Below, in pieces: positions 56,444-64,000 of a stretch of 64,000 nucleotides of DNA. How positions within the stretch are numbered: the first letter of the stretch is position 1; every line of letters starts with the position of its first letter. This DNA is from Mycolicibacterium boenickei (GTDB lineage Bacteria > Actinomycetota > Actinomycetes > Mycobacteriales > Mycobacteriaceae), in contig NZ_AP022579.1 of NCBI RefSeq assembly GCF_010731295.1, forward strand, positions 5,146,001 through 5,210,000. Direction: 5' to 3'. The notes under the pieces are model-generated. The model saw only the letters and a program-made list of their open reading frames with translations, did no database searches and was not told the DNA's origin. A program made the translations under genes and the position numbers.

Positions 56444-56920
56444 TCAGCGGACCCAACCGCTGAAGGTTTTCTCTCCGGGGCGGCCCTGACGCCCGACCCC
56501 ACCGACCGCTGCCGCAACGGATCGGACGAGCCAGGCGTTCACCGACACGCCGTCACGACGGGCAGCGCCTTCCACCCCGGCGCGCAGGGTGTCCGGAAGG
56601 CGCAGCGAAACCCGCCAGGTACCGCCACCGTCGTCGTCATGAACATCCACCACCGGCGCCGTCTCGGGAACCTCTATATCTGCGGCCTCGACGGTGAACT
56701 CGGGGTCACGGCCGTTGAGCCGGACATGGACAGAACCGGGCGCGAGTTCGCGGGTGATCTGCTCGGCCGCCTCGGACAGCGCCTCCAGCAGCGCGAGCCG
56801 CAACGCGGATTCCAGCGGCGCGGTCAGCCGCTGGGCCAACGCCTCGGCCTCGGCACCACCCGCCGCGGCTGCGACGCCGAGTTCGTGCCGGACGGTCTCG
56901 ACGTAGGGCTGCAAGTCCAT
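56444..56920 (-). CDS. ribbon-helix-helix DNA-binding protein (HicB-like C-terminus)
   Basis: 158 aa. C-terminal residues ~100-135 (TWRVSLRLPDTLRAGVEGAARRDGVSVNAWLVRSV) form a ribbon-helix-helix of the Arc/HicB type; the N-terminal ~60 residues are an Ala/Glu-rich helix (possible coiled coil), with an acidic linker between. Annotated in mycobacteria as HicB-family antitoxin, but no HicA toxin is next to it. Its own start region contains TGATGTCA half-sites, suggesting autorepression. Confidence 0.82.
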   Translation of the reverse strand: MDLQPYVETVRHELGVAAAAGGAEAEALAQRLTAPLESALRLALLEALSEAAEQITRELAPGSVHVRLNGRDPEFTVEAADIEVPETAPVVDVHDDDGGGTWRVSLRLPDTLRAGVEGAARRDGVSVNAWLVRSVAAAVGGVGRQGRPGEKTFSGWVR

Positions 56921-56949
56921 GATGTCATGGTGACATCATTTTGATGTCA
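56920..56949. promoter_or_regulatory. three TGATGTCA half-sites at the RHH gene start
   Basis: TGATGTCA (56920-56927) and TGACATCA (56931-56938) are exact reverse complements with a 3-nt spacer, and a third direct copy TGATGTCA lies at 56942-56949. The first site touches the start codon. Spacing and symmetry fit binding of ribbon-helix-helix dimers; autoregulation is inferred. Confidence 0.6.
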
Positions 56950-56975
56950 CGGCAAGCGTCAATCTGACGCGCAGG

Positions 56976-57845
56976 CTAGCCGACCTTCGCGATGACGGTC
57001 TCCGCGAACTGCTCGATGGGGCCGCGGAACCGGTCGACACCGGTGGCGCCGTTGGGCGCGGTGAGCCACGGCGCGCACATCACCGCCGTGATGCCGAGAT
57101 CCTCGGCCCGCTTGTACAGATCCGCCGACGGAGGATCGAGCAACGCCAGGATGATCTCGAACTGCTCGCGGTCCCGCCCGTACTCACGACGCAACTCGGC
57201 CAGCCGGGTGGTGTAGCCGGTGGCCTGATCAAGGGTGTAGGCATAGCCGATCCAGCCGTCGCAGCATCGGGCCGCGCGGCGCAGCGCCGCCTCGGATTCA
57301 CCGCCGCACAGGATCGGCACCGGAGCCGGCGGGTGCGGTTCGACCATCAACTCCGGCACCGAGTAGTACCGCCCCTGGTAAGAAACCCAGCCACCCTTCC
57401 ACAGCTCGCGCAGCGCCGGGATCATCTCGTCGAGTCGCTTACCCCGGGTGTCGAAATCCTGGCCCATCAGCTCGAATTCCTCCCGCATCCAACCGACGCC
57501 GACCCCGAGGGACACCCGCCCACCCGAGATCACCGCGGCCGTCGCCACCTGCTTGGCGACCTCGAGCAGCGGACGCGCGGGCGCCACGTAGACGGCGTTG
57601 GAGAATCGCAGCCGGCGAGTCAGCGCGGCCATCGCACCGATCAGCACCCAGGAGTCCGGCCAGGCGGTCTCCGGCGTCCATGGCGGCTTACCGGTCGCGG
57701 AATCTGGATAGGGCGACGACAGTTCGCGCGGATAGATCATGTGATCCGAGCACACCATGCCGTGGTAGCCGGCGTCGTCGAGTAACGGTGCCACCGTGAG
57801 CGCGTCGGTGGTGTCCATGAAAGCCGTGCCGCTCCAGAACTGCAT
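56976..57845 (-). CDS. LLM class F420-dependent oxidoreductase (TIGR03619-type)
   Basis: 289 aa. MQFWSGTAFMDTTDALTVAPLLDDAGYHGMVCSDHM, GGRVSLGVGVGWMREEFELMG and PVPILCGGESEAALRRAARCCDGW are the strand-1, deazaflavin-binding and C-terminal segments. Predicted F420 enzyme; substrate unknown. Divergent from phr with 49 nt between starts. Confidence 0.9.
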   Translation of the reverse strand: MQFWSGTAFMDTTDALTVAPLLDDAGYHGMVCSDHMIYPRELSSPYPDSATGKPPWTPETAWPDSWVLIGAMAALTRRLRFSNAVYVAPARPLLEVAKQVATAAVISGGRVSLGVGVGWMREEFELMGQDFDTRGKRLDEMIPALRELWKGGWVSYQGRYYSVPELMVEPHPPAPVPILCGGESEAALRRAARCCDGWIGYAYTLDQATGYTTRLAELRREYGRDREQFEIILALLDPPSADLYKRAEDLGITAVMCAPWLTAPNGATGVDRFRGPIEQFAETVIAKVG

Positions 57846-57894
57846 TGAAGACCTTCCGCGTGTTTTCCGGTGTGTTCATGGGCAGCATGGACAC

Positions 57895-59229
57895 ATGCCC
57901 ACGCTGCTCTGGTTTCGCCGAGACCTGCGCTGCCACGACCATCCCGCCCTGTTGGAGGCCGCACAGCAGGACGGCGAGGTACTGGCCTGCTATGTCCTCG
58001 ATCCGCGACTGGAGGCATCTTCGGGTGCGCGTCGCCTGCAGTATCTGTATCGGGCTTTGCGCGAGCTGTCCGACAGCCTCCACGGAAAACTGGTGGTGAC
58101 CCGTGGCCGACCCGAGGAGCGCATTCCGGCGCTGGCCCGGGCCGTCGGCGTCGACTCGGTGCACATCTCGCAGGACCACTCGCCGTTCGGGCGGCGCCGC
58201 GATGACGCGGTACAGGCCGTCCTGGGCGAGATCGCCCTGCGCGCAACGGGATCCGGCTACCTGGTGTCGCCCGGCCGGATAACGAAACCGGATGGTGCGC
58301 CGTACCGGGTCTTCACGCCGTACTTCCGCGCCTGGCGCGAGCACGGTTGGCGCGCTCCCGCGGATTCCGGGCCCGATTCGGCGCGCTGGATCGACCCCGC
58401 GGACGTCCCGGAGACCGGTGGCGATCGCATCGAAATTCCTTCCACCGCAGAAGCGCTGACTTTTCCCGCAGGTGAGCGTGCAGCCAGGGCGCAGTGGGAT
58501 CAATTCGTGCAGCAGGGCCTGGCCGAGTACCGGGCCCGCCGCGACCGACCCGACCTTGACGCCACCAGCCGGATGTCGGCGCACCTCAAGTTCGGCACCA
58601 TCCATCCGCGGACCATGGCGGTCGACCTCGACTCCGGCGATGACGCCTACCTGCGGGAGCTCGCCTTCCGCGATTTCTATGCCGCGGTACTGCATCACTG
58701 GCCGGACAGCGCTTGGCACAACTGGAATCGAGACTTCGACCGGATCGAAGTGGACGACGACGAGGCGGCGCAGCGCGCGTTCGAAGCCTGGAAGCGCGGC
58801 CGGACCGGATTCCCGATCGTCGATGCCGGGATGCGCCAGCTGGCCGCGACGGGGTTCATGCACAACCGCGTGCGCATGATCGTGGCCTCGTTCCTCGTCA
58901 AAGACCTGCACCTGCCGTGGCAGTGGGGAGCGCGCTGGTTTCTCGACCAGTTGATCGACGGCGATCTGGCCAACAACCAGCACGGCTGGCAGTGGGCGGC
59001 CGGCTGCGGCACCGACGCCGCACCCTACTTCCGAGTTTTCAATCCGGAGCTGCAGGGCGCGAAGTTCGATCCCGACGGCGACTACATCCGGCAGTGGGTC
59101 CCGGAGTTGGCCGGCGTTGCCAACGTGCACAAACTCGGCATCGACCGACCGGCGACCTATCCCGGACCGATCGCCGACCACGCCGAGGAGCGCCTGGAGG
59201 CATTGCGGAGATACCGGCTCCTGGGTTGA
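57895..59229 (+). CDS. phr: deoxyribodipyrimidine photolyase
   Basis: Light-dependent repair of cyclobutane pyrimidine dimers. N-terminal photolyase domain (TLLWFRRDLRCHDHPALLEAA) and the FAD-binding C-terminal domain with HLKFGTIHPRTM, TGFPIVDAGMRQLAATGFMHNR and WQWAAGCGTDAAPYFRVFNP, containing the electron-transfer tryptophans. 444 aa from ATG 57895; the reading frame opens at 57796. FAD plus an antenna chromophore (8-HDF or MTHF) are expected. Confidence 0.95.
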   Translation: MPTLLWFRRDLRCHDHPALLEAAQQDGEVLACYVLDPRLEASSGARRLQYLYRALRELSDSLHGKLVVTRGRPEERIPALARAVGVDSVHISQDHSPFGRRRDDAVQAVLGEIALRATGSGYLVSPGRITKPDGAPYRVFTPYFRAWREHGWRAPADSGPDSARWIDPADVPETGGDRIEIPSTAEALTFPAGERAARAQWDQFVQQGLAEYRARRDRPDLDATSRMSAHLKFGTIHPRTMAVDLDSGDDAYLRELAFRDFYAAVLHHWPDSAWHNWNRDFDRIEVDDDEAAQRAFEAWKRGRTGFPIVDAGMRQLAATGFMHNRVRMIVASFLVKDLHLPWQWGARWFLDQLIDGDLANNQHGWQWAAGCGTDAAPYFRVFNPELQGAKFDPDGDYIRQWVPELAGVANVHKLGIDRPATYPGPIADHAEERLEALRRYRLLG

Positions 59230-59316
59230 ACCCCCAGGGCTCGCGTACGACGCAGTGTCGTATGTCAGAATGTGCGCAAGCCAAGACTGAAGCCAGTTCG
59301 ATCCGGAGGAGCAACC

Positions 59317-59571
59317 GTGGCCAGCACCGAAGTGGAGCGCAACAACGGCGTCGACGTCGAGGAAGTGCCGTCCGCAGCGTGGGGCTGGTCGGACCTCAAC
59401 ATCAAGGTGATCCACCTCGGCGGCATCCTGTCCGCGCTCTTCCTGCTGGTGATGATGCACGGCAATCACATCGGCCACGTCGAGAACTGGTTCCTCATCA
59501 CGTTCGCGGCCCTCATCCTCGTGGCCGTGGCCCGCAACATCTGGATGCGTCGCCGCGGCTGGATCCGCTAG
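59317..59571 (+). CDS. DUF2631 small membrane protein
   Basis: 84 aa. Two hydrophobic helices ([19 protein letters not shown] and [19 protein letters not shown]) follow an acidic N-terminus ([20 protein letters not shown]); the C-terminus is Arg/Trp-rich. GTG 59317 follows GGAGGAG by ~7 nt. No function known. Counterpart in my recollection: Rv2876. Convergent with the thioesterase. Confidence 0.88.
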   Translation: MASTEVERNNGVDVEEVPSAAWGWSDLNIKVIHLGGILSALFLLVMMHGNHIGHVENWFLITFAALILVAVARNIWMRRRGWIR

Positions 59572-59593
59572 CCGCACCTCGCCCATGCCGGCC

Positions 59594-60460
59594 TTACAAC
59601 CGGGCCGGCGCAGCGATCGACGTATCGACCGGTCGCATCGGGCGGATCATCCCCTCCTGGGCGAATGACGCCAGCAGCTCACCGTCTTCGGTGTGCACCT
59701 GACCACGGACATATGACATTCCCTGTCCGGCCGCGGTGCTCTCATGCCCGTAGAGCAGCCAGCCGTCCCACTCGACAGGCTCGTGGAAACTGACCGACGT
59801 CGACATCAATGCTGTCGACACCGTCGTGTGCGCCTGCGCGGTGCCGACGCCTCGATGCGGTCGCATGGTGGTCGAGATGCCGAGTTGGCCGGTGAAGTAG
59901 GCGAGCAGCGCTTTGGCGAGGTCGTCACGTTCCGGGATCGGGTCGTAGCGCAGCCAGGCATAGAGTTCGGGCGGCCCCACCTCGTCGGGGCTGTTGACAT
60001 CGACCACGTCGACGAGGCGCAGTTCATGGCCGGCCATTGCCTGCCCGGCCGGGTGGGCATCATCCGGCGTCTCGACGTCGGGCCGCAGCGCATGGTGGCT
60101 GACCACGTCGCCAGTGGGCACGTCGGCCAACACGGTCACGGTCGCGCACAGCCGGGAATCCTGCTCCACGGCCACCACGGCTGTCGCCGTCGAGCGCCCC
60201 TCGTGCACCACACGGACGGACAATTCGACTGTCGATTCGATCTCGACCGGCCGCGTGAAGACCGCATGAGCCGAACGAATCACCTTGTCCGGGAATCGCT
60301 TTGCCGTCGCAACGATGGCCTGGCCCAGCGCCTGCATCCCTTTGGCCACCCGCCTGCCGTCAGTCCCGGCCGGGCCGGTCACGCCGATGAATCGGTCCGG
60401 ACCGGCGGGCGTCACGTCCAGTGCTTCCAGCAGGCCCGCGACCGACGCCTCTGCCTGCAT
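59594..60460 (-). CDS. double-hotdog acyl-CoA thioesterase (TesB-like)
   Basis: 288 aa. Two hotdog halves: the first (residues ~40-115) with AKRFPDKVIRSAHAVFTRPVEIESTVELSVRVVHEGRSTATAVVAVEQDSRLC, the second with MSTSVSFHEPVEWDGWLLYGHESTAAGQGMSYVRGQVHTEDGELLASFAQEG, the standard TesB C-terminal signature with catalytic Asp/Gln region. ATG 60460 overlaps the TGA of the upstream unknown gene (ATGA). Hydrolyses fatty acyl-CoA; chain preference unknown. Confidence 0.86.
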   Translation of the reverse strand: MQAEASVAGLLEALDVTPAGPDRFIGVTGPAGTDGRRVAKGMQALGQAIVATAKRFPDKVIRSAHAVFTRPVEIESTVELSVRVVHEGRSTATAVVAVEQDSRLCATVTVLADVPTGDVVSHHALRPDVETPDDAHPAGQAMAGHELRLVDVVDVNSPDEVGPPELYAWLRYDPIPERDDLAKALLAYFTGQLGISTTMRPHRGVGTAQAHTTVSTALMSTSVSFHEPVEWDGWLLYGHESTAAGQGMSYVRGQVHTEDGELLASFAQEGMIRPMRPVDTSIAAPARL

Positions 60461-61032
60461 CAACACACCGGGACCAGGTCCGCGTCGAGCAGACCTGCCG
60501 ACCGCCCGCACCGGAACAGCGTCTCCACTCCATCTGTCGAACCGGGGCCTGCCCCGGCAATGGCCAACGCGTGGGCTTTGAATGCCAGCGCGGCCGCGCT
60601 CGGGTGGTACTGAACCCGCTGCACCTGTCCCTCGAACCCGCCGGGAGCGCGGGACCCGAAGAAGACCACGTCGCCGACGGGATCCCGCAAGGTGAGCCCG
60701 TGGTCGCCGGATTCGACCCGCGAGGTGCCGATCGCCGTGATCGCCACCGAATCCGCCTCCACCGACCGCCACAGCGCGTTCAGGCCAACGACTTTCAGAC
60801 CGAGAATGCGAAGCGCCTGCGCGTCTCCGCCCTCACCGACGGCGACATTGACCCGCCAGCCCGCCATGGCCCGGTCGAACAACCAGCCGCCGATGCTCGT
60901 CACGGTGTCGGCGGCATCGGCTGCCACCACGTTCAGCTCGTACTGCAGGACCTTCGAGGGACGCACCCGCTGCCGGCCGAACGGAGCTGCGAGCGTGTTG
61001 CCGCCGCGTACGTCGGACAACTGCGCGGACAT
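60460..61032 (-). CDS. conserved-looking hypothetical protein, coupled to thioesterase
   Basis: 190 aa, no recognised family. The body (VVAADAADTVTSIGGWLFDRAMAGWRVNVAVGEGGDAQALRILGLKVV) has alternating strand-helix character and a Gly-rich loop, and the C-terminus (CGRSAGLLDADLVPVC) has two Cys. No signal peptide or membrane segment. Start is MSAQLSD (61032) or MSPQSG (61050); both lack a strong ribosome site. The stop overlaps the thioesterase ATG, so the products are likely made together. Confidence 0.62.
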   Translation of the reverse strand: MSAQLSDVRGGNTLAAPFGRQRVRPSKVLQYELNVVAADAADTVTSIGGWLFDRAMAGWRVNVAVGEGGDAQALRILGLKVVGLNALWRSVEADSVAITAIGTSRVESGDHGLTLRDPVGDVVFFGSRAPGGFEGQVQRVQYHPSAAALAFKAHALAIAGAGPGSTDGVETLFRCGRSAGLLDADLVPVC

Positions 61033-61255
61033 TCCTGACTGTGGGGACATAGGGCATCCAATCCGGGTCCAAGGCCTCATCGGCCGGCGCTCTCGACAGG
61101 GTGTTGCGGTGTGGCCCGCCTCACCCAACAGCGTGACATTCTCAAAAGAATCTGTAAAGCTTGTATCTGGACGCAACCTTCGGCCGAACAACCGCCACCG
61201 CTTCGTCCCGCAGACGCGCCCGCGTCTGGCCATCAGCCAAATTGGAGGTGCTGCA

Positions 61256-61963
61256 ATGAGTCTCGTCGCAGGACGGGGTCCGTTGAGTACACAACCGGCC
61301 GGTTGGTTCACTCCCCCGCTGGCTGCGGGCACGGTCTATATCGAGCCGCACCCCCGGCGCATCCAGGCGTTCCGCGGTGGTACCGCACTGCTCGACACCG
61401 AACACGCCCTGATGGTGCACCGTGCGGGCCATCCCCTCAGTTACGCATTCCCTGCCGATGAGCTCGGTGATCTTCCGCATCAACCGGTGGCCGAGGCACC
61501 GGGGTACGCCGCGGTGCCGTGGGATGCCGTCGATTCGTGGTTCGAAGAGGGCCGCAAGCTGGTGCACTATCCGCCCAACCCCTACCACCGGGTCGACTGC
61601 CGCCCGACGCGGCGCGGCTTGCGGGTGAGTGCCGCCGACACCGTCCTCGTCGACACCGACGAGACCGTGATCGTGTTCGAAACCGCCTTGGAGCCGCGGC
61701 TCTATGTCGATCCCGTCCGCGTCCGCACCGATCTCCTGAAGCCCAGCCAAACCACGTCGTACTGCAACTACAAGGGCACGGCGACCTACTGGTCGGCGGT
61801 CATCGGCGACACCGTCTTCGCCGATATGGCGTGGAGCTACCCCGACACCCCGCCCGAGTCCCTCCCCATCCAGGGGCTGCTCAGCTTCGACGCAACCCGC
61901 GTGGACGTGCTTGCCGAACTCCCCTCGTCCGGGACGTCGGCCACGTGCGGTTGCGAACTCTGA
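61256..61963 (+). CDS. DUF427 protein with two copies of the domain
   Basis: 235 aa. DUF427 signatures occur twice: residues ~35-110 (RIQAFRGGTALLDTEHALMVHRAG) and ~125-215 (GLRVSAADTVLVDTDETVIVFETALEPRLYVDPVRVR), ending in TSYCNYKGTATYWSAVIG and VFADMAWSYPDTPPES, the core motif. ATG preceded by GGAGG. Function unknown. Head-to-head with the hypothetical gene at 60460-61032 across a 223-nt gap. Confidence 0.86.
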   Translation: MSLVAGRGPLSTQPAGWFTPPLAAGTVYIEPHPRRIQAFRGGTALLDTEHALMVHRAGHPLSYAFPADELGDLPHQPVAEAPGYAAVPWDAVDSWFEEGRKLVHYPPNPYHRVDCRPTRRGLRVSAADTVLVDTDETVIVFETALEPRLYVDPVRVRTDLLKPSQTTSYCNYKGTATYWSAVIGDTVFADMAWSYPDTPPESLPIQGLLSFDATRVDVLAELPSSGTSATCGCEL

Positions 61964-61991
61964 CCTGCAAAACCGAGGAAAGCCAACACCA

Positions 61992-62489
61992 TTGGGCATC
62001 GTGACCACCAGCTCCGAGACCGCATTCACCCAGTCCGCCGAGGAGGTCTACGACTTCGTCACCAACCCGGCGAATTGGGTGAAGACCTACCCGGGCAGCG
62101 CGCACATCGGCGGATTGCCCGAGCGACTACCGCTGCAGGTCGGCGACACCTGGACCGAGGCCGGCCCGGACGGCGCACAGATCTACACGTGGCACCTGGC
62201 GATCGCCATGCGACCGCGCATGTGGGTGTTCAACTCGGTGGGCCGGCTCGGACACGATCGCGACGGAAACGGCGGCATGGAAGGCCGTATCACCGTGCAG
62301 TACCAGTTCACCCGCCCCGGCAACGACATCACACTGTTCAGCCGCACGATGACCATCGAGGCCTACAAGGATTCCCCGTTGCCGGACGCGTTGTTCCGCG
62401 TGGTCAATCCGGCCAACATCGACAAGTACCACGCTGCGGTGGCCAGAGAGTTGGCGTTGGTCGACGGCGAATCAAGCGGCCGCGGCTGA
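61992..62489 (+). CDS. SRPBCC (START-like) family protein
   Basis: 165 aa lipid/hydrophobic-ligand binding fold: SSETAFTQSAEEVYDFVTNPANWVKTYPGSAHIGG is the START N-terminal pattern and PLQVGDTWTEAGPDG, MRPRMWVFNSVGRLG follow. Start is probably TTG 61992, which has GAGGAAAG about 10 nt upstream; GTG 62001 would shorten it by 3. Follows DUF427 by 28 nt in the same direction. Ligand unknown. Confidence 0.83.
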   Translation: MGIVTTSSETAFTQSAEEVYDFVTNPANWVKTYPGSAHIGGLPERLPLQVGDTWTEAGPDGAQIYTWHLAIAMRPRMWVFNSVGRLGHDRDGNGGMEGRITVQYQFTRPGNDITLFSRTMTIEAYKDSPLPDALFRVVNPANIDKYHAAVARELALVDGESSGRG

Positions 62490-62497
62490 GCCGCGAA

Positions 62498-63736
62498 TCA
62501 AGCCAACGCCGCGCCGCCCTCGAAGTCGTCGGACAGCGCCGCCGCCAACTCCAGGGCACGGCGCCGGAACCTCGGGCGCAGCAGATCGAAATGGATCTCG
62601 GTGCCCGCGGCGATGTGCTTGTCCCACGGCAGCACGAACACCCGGCCCGGTGCCACGTGCTTCTGGAACTGGTGCACCAGATCACCGGTGTTCACGTTCG
62701 GTTTGCCCGGCCCGACGTGGTTGATCACGACGCAGGAGCGGTTCAGCAGGTCCTGGTAGCCGTTGTGACGCAGCCAGTCCATGGTCACCGCGGCTTGCCG
62801 GGCGCCGTCGATAGAGGCACTGGCGACGATGACCGCACCCGAGACCGTCGACAGGACACCACGGCCCGCCGGGGAGAACATGTCCGCCGCGCAATCGGCC
62901 AGAACCAGGTTGTAGTGCTTGGAGATGGTCGACGTCGCGGCGTTCCAGTCGGCGTCGTTGAACGCGCGGCTCGCGCCGCTGTACTCATCGCTGCCCAGCA
63001 CCTCGAGCTTGGACTCGTTCATGCTGGTGAAGGCCCGAACATCGTTGTACCGCGAAAGGTCCTTGGCGGCGATCAGATCGCTCACCGTCGCCGCGGACTG
63101 TCGCCCCACCCGGTCGGCCAGGTTGCCGCCGGCCGGGTCGGCGTCGATGGCCAGGATCCGGTCGCCGCGGACCGCGGCCAGCACCGATCCGAGCGCGACG
63201 GTGACCGCCGTCTTGCCCACGCCGCCCTTCAGGCCGAACACGCCGATCTGATGGGACTCGCGAGCCGTGCGCCGCACCCTGGCGTACAGATCCAGTTCGT
63301 AGAGTTCGTCACGGGACAACCCGAGATTGAGGCGGGTGGTGACGAACACCGCCCGTCGCCATCCGCGTCGTGGCTGCATCTTGACCGAGGACCGCACGCC
63401 GACGCGTGAGAGGTTGTCGATGGCCCGCGCCTCGCCGGGAGCGGCCGCCGGGATCGGCTGTTCCAGGATCCAGCTGCCGGCCGAGGAAGATCCGCTGATC
63501 GGGCGGCCGGAAACCGGTGGGAGCTTGGTGGTGATCTCCGATTCGTGGGGAGCGGCGAAATTCGAGGTCAGCACGACCGGAGGCGTCGACACCCTGGCGT
63601 CGCCATGCCGGGACCGCCCGTTCGGCAATGCCGCAACCGGTCCGCCCAGCAGGGCGTCAAGCCCGCCGTACGCCAGCGGGTCCCTGGCATGTCGGGCGTC
63701 TCCGGAGTACATAAGCCGGTCGTCGTCGGCCGACAT
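62498..63736 (-). CDS. MinD/ParA-family ATPase, ESX-associated type
   Basis: 412 aa. The first ~140 residues are low-complexity and Pro/Ser-rich; then comes RRAVFVTTRLNLGLSRDELYELDLYARVR, a segment typical of EspI/Rv3888c-like proteins, and the deviant Walker A FGLKGGVGKTAVTV near residue 169, ILAIDADPAGGNLADRVG (Walker A' Asp) and VLADCAADMFSPAG. Such ATPases occur next to type VII secretion loci, but no ESX gene is visible in this window. The gene is convergent with the SRPBCC gene. Confidence 0.84.
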   Translation of the reverse strand: MSADDDRLMYSGDARHARDPLAYGGLDALLGGPVAALPNGRSRHGDARVSTPPVVLTSNFAAPHESEITTKLPPVSGRPISGSSSAGSWILEQPIPAAAPGEARAIDNLSRVGVRSSVKMQPRRGWRRAVFVTTRLNLGLSRDELYELDLYARVRRTARESHQIGVFGLKGGVGKTAVTVALGSVLAAVRGDRILAIDADPAGGNLADRVGRQSAATVSDLIAAKDLSRYNDVRAFTSMNESKLEVLGSDEYSGASRAFNDADWNAATSTISKHYNLVLADCAADMFSPAGRGVLSTVSGAVIVASASIDGARQAAVTMDWLRHNGYQDLLNRSCVVINHVGPGKPNVNTGDLVHQFQKHVAPGRVFVLPWDKHIAAGTEIHFDLLRPRFRRRALELAAALSDDFEGGAALA

Positions 63737-64000
63737 ATTTACCTCTCAATCGCTGACTCGCTCCCGGCGCATCCAGATTGACCTTCGGGTGCACCACACA
63801 CCACCGAAGGCCATGGTCGCACCGGCCGAACCGATTGTCCGCGCGAGTTTCACTTGCAACAGACCTGCATTATTGCCCACAACGTCGATCACAACCACCG
63901 CCCGGCGCCCGCCGGGGCGGCCCAGCTACCAGCTCAAGCGTGCAGCGCACGACGCAGCGCCGCGCCCTGTAGCGCAAAAAGTTGCTGGCTGACCTCCCAG
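63737..64000. other. 264-nt upstream region of the ParA-like gene, no gene seen
   Basis: Only shadow open frames on both strands. Should contain the ParA-like promoter. No clear hairpin or promoter motif was recognised by eye. It runs to the window edge, so the neighbouring gene is unknown. Confidence 0.4.

Noticed and set aside
59594..60772. 392-codon version of the thioesterase
   Set aside because: The first ~100 codons are Arg/Gly shadow of the adjacent gene; ATG 60460 fits the family and the ATGA overlap.

Overview
The window is high-GC actinobacterial DNA and reads as the chromosome of a fast-growing Mycobacterium (Mycolicibacterium type). The reasons are the gene order, mycothione reductase, several F420-dependent oxidoreductase families, EfpA, Rip1 and a SigI-like sigma factor, together with frequent GTG starts and ATGA/GTGA coupling. 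From memory, the backbone follows the M. tuberculosis Rv2837c-Rv2876 segment, from the DHH phosphoesterase and rbfA-infB-nusA-rimP through proS, efpA, the cob genes, mqo, mtr, nicT, aldC, glnA4, mapB, the penicillin-binding lipoprotein, ispG, rip1 and dxr to the DUF2631 membrane protein. No search was run to confirm this. Several blocks in the window are, as I recall, absent from that reference segment.

Layout. 1-6410 (-): a translation and transcription factor operon, rimP-nusA-ylxR-infB-rbfA-DHH phosphoesterase, the last gene cut by the window edge. 6586-7592 (+): a Tat lipoprotein and a DUF4439 ferritin-like protein. 7666-11655 (-): proS, a pterin-dehydratase/VOC fusion and efpA. 11689-18868 (-): mqo, a GNAT, a fused chelatase, cobO, cobB and cysG (central metabolism, then corrinoid and siroheme synthesis). 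18980-23029: a TetR regulator divergent from an F420-type luciferase-like gene, a hydrolase and mtr. 23026-29537 (-): a tight glutamine-synthetase-like/GATase/ALDH/SDR/GntR operon followed by an ArsR sensor and a Ni/Co permease, divergent from an amino-acid permease (29726-31315, +). 31316-34645 (-): a SWIM-SNF2 helicase. 34743-38332 (+): a two-gene N-acetylglutaminylglutamine amide (NAGGN) osmolyte system. 38428-42189 (-): a hydrolase-like protein with an unusual nucleophile elbow, a lipoprotein, cobQ and mapB. 42304-49715: a thioesterase, a DUF1707 protein, a penicillin-binding lipoprotein, an AspT/AspD aspartate-to-alanine decarboxylation pair and a GNAT. 49771-53330 (-): ispG-rip1-dxr. 53372-55615: a SigI-like sigma factor divergent from an NmrA-like reductase and a Ddn-type F420 enzyme. 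55612-64000: a ribbon-helix-helix regulator with a DUF4097 protein, an F420 enzyme, a photolyase, DUF2631, a thioesterase pair, DUF427, SRPBCC, and an orphan MinD/ParA ATPase.

Regulatory signals carry most of the new information. The strongest is a 12-12-12 palindrome (54249-54284) between the SigI-like gene and the NmrA-like gene. Each arm carries the upstream element of an ECF-type promoter, and both directions have exactly N16 before a CGTC -10 element placed 8-9 nt from the start codon. Other candidate operators lie in front of the TetR gene, the ribbon-helix-helix gene, nicT and the GlnA4/permease pair. Three long imperfect inverted repeats occupy otherwise empty intergenic gaps and look like dispersed mycobacterial hairpin elements. 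No tRNA, rRNA, CRISPR array, insertion sequence or prophage was recognised.
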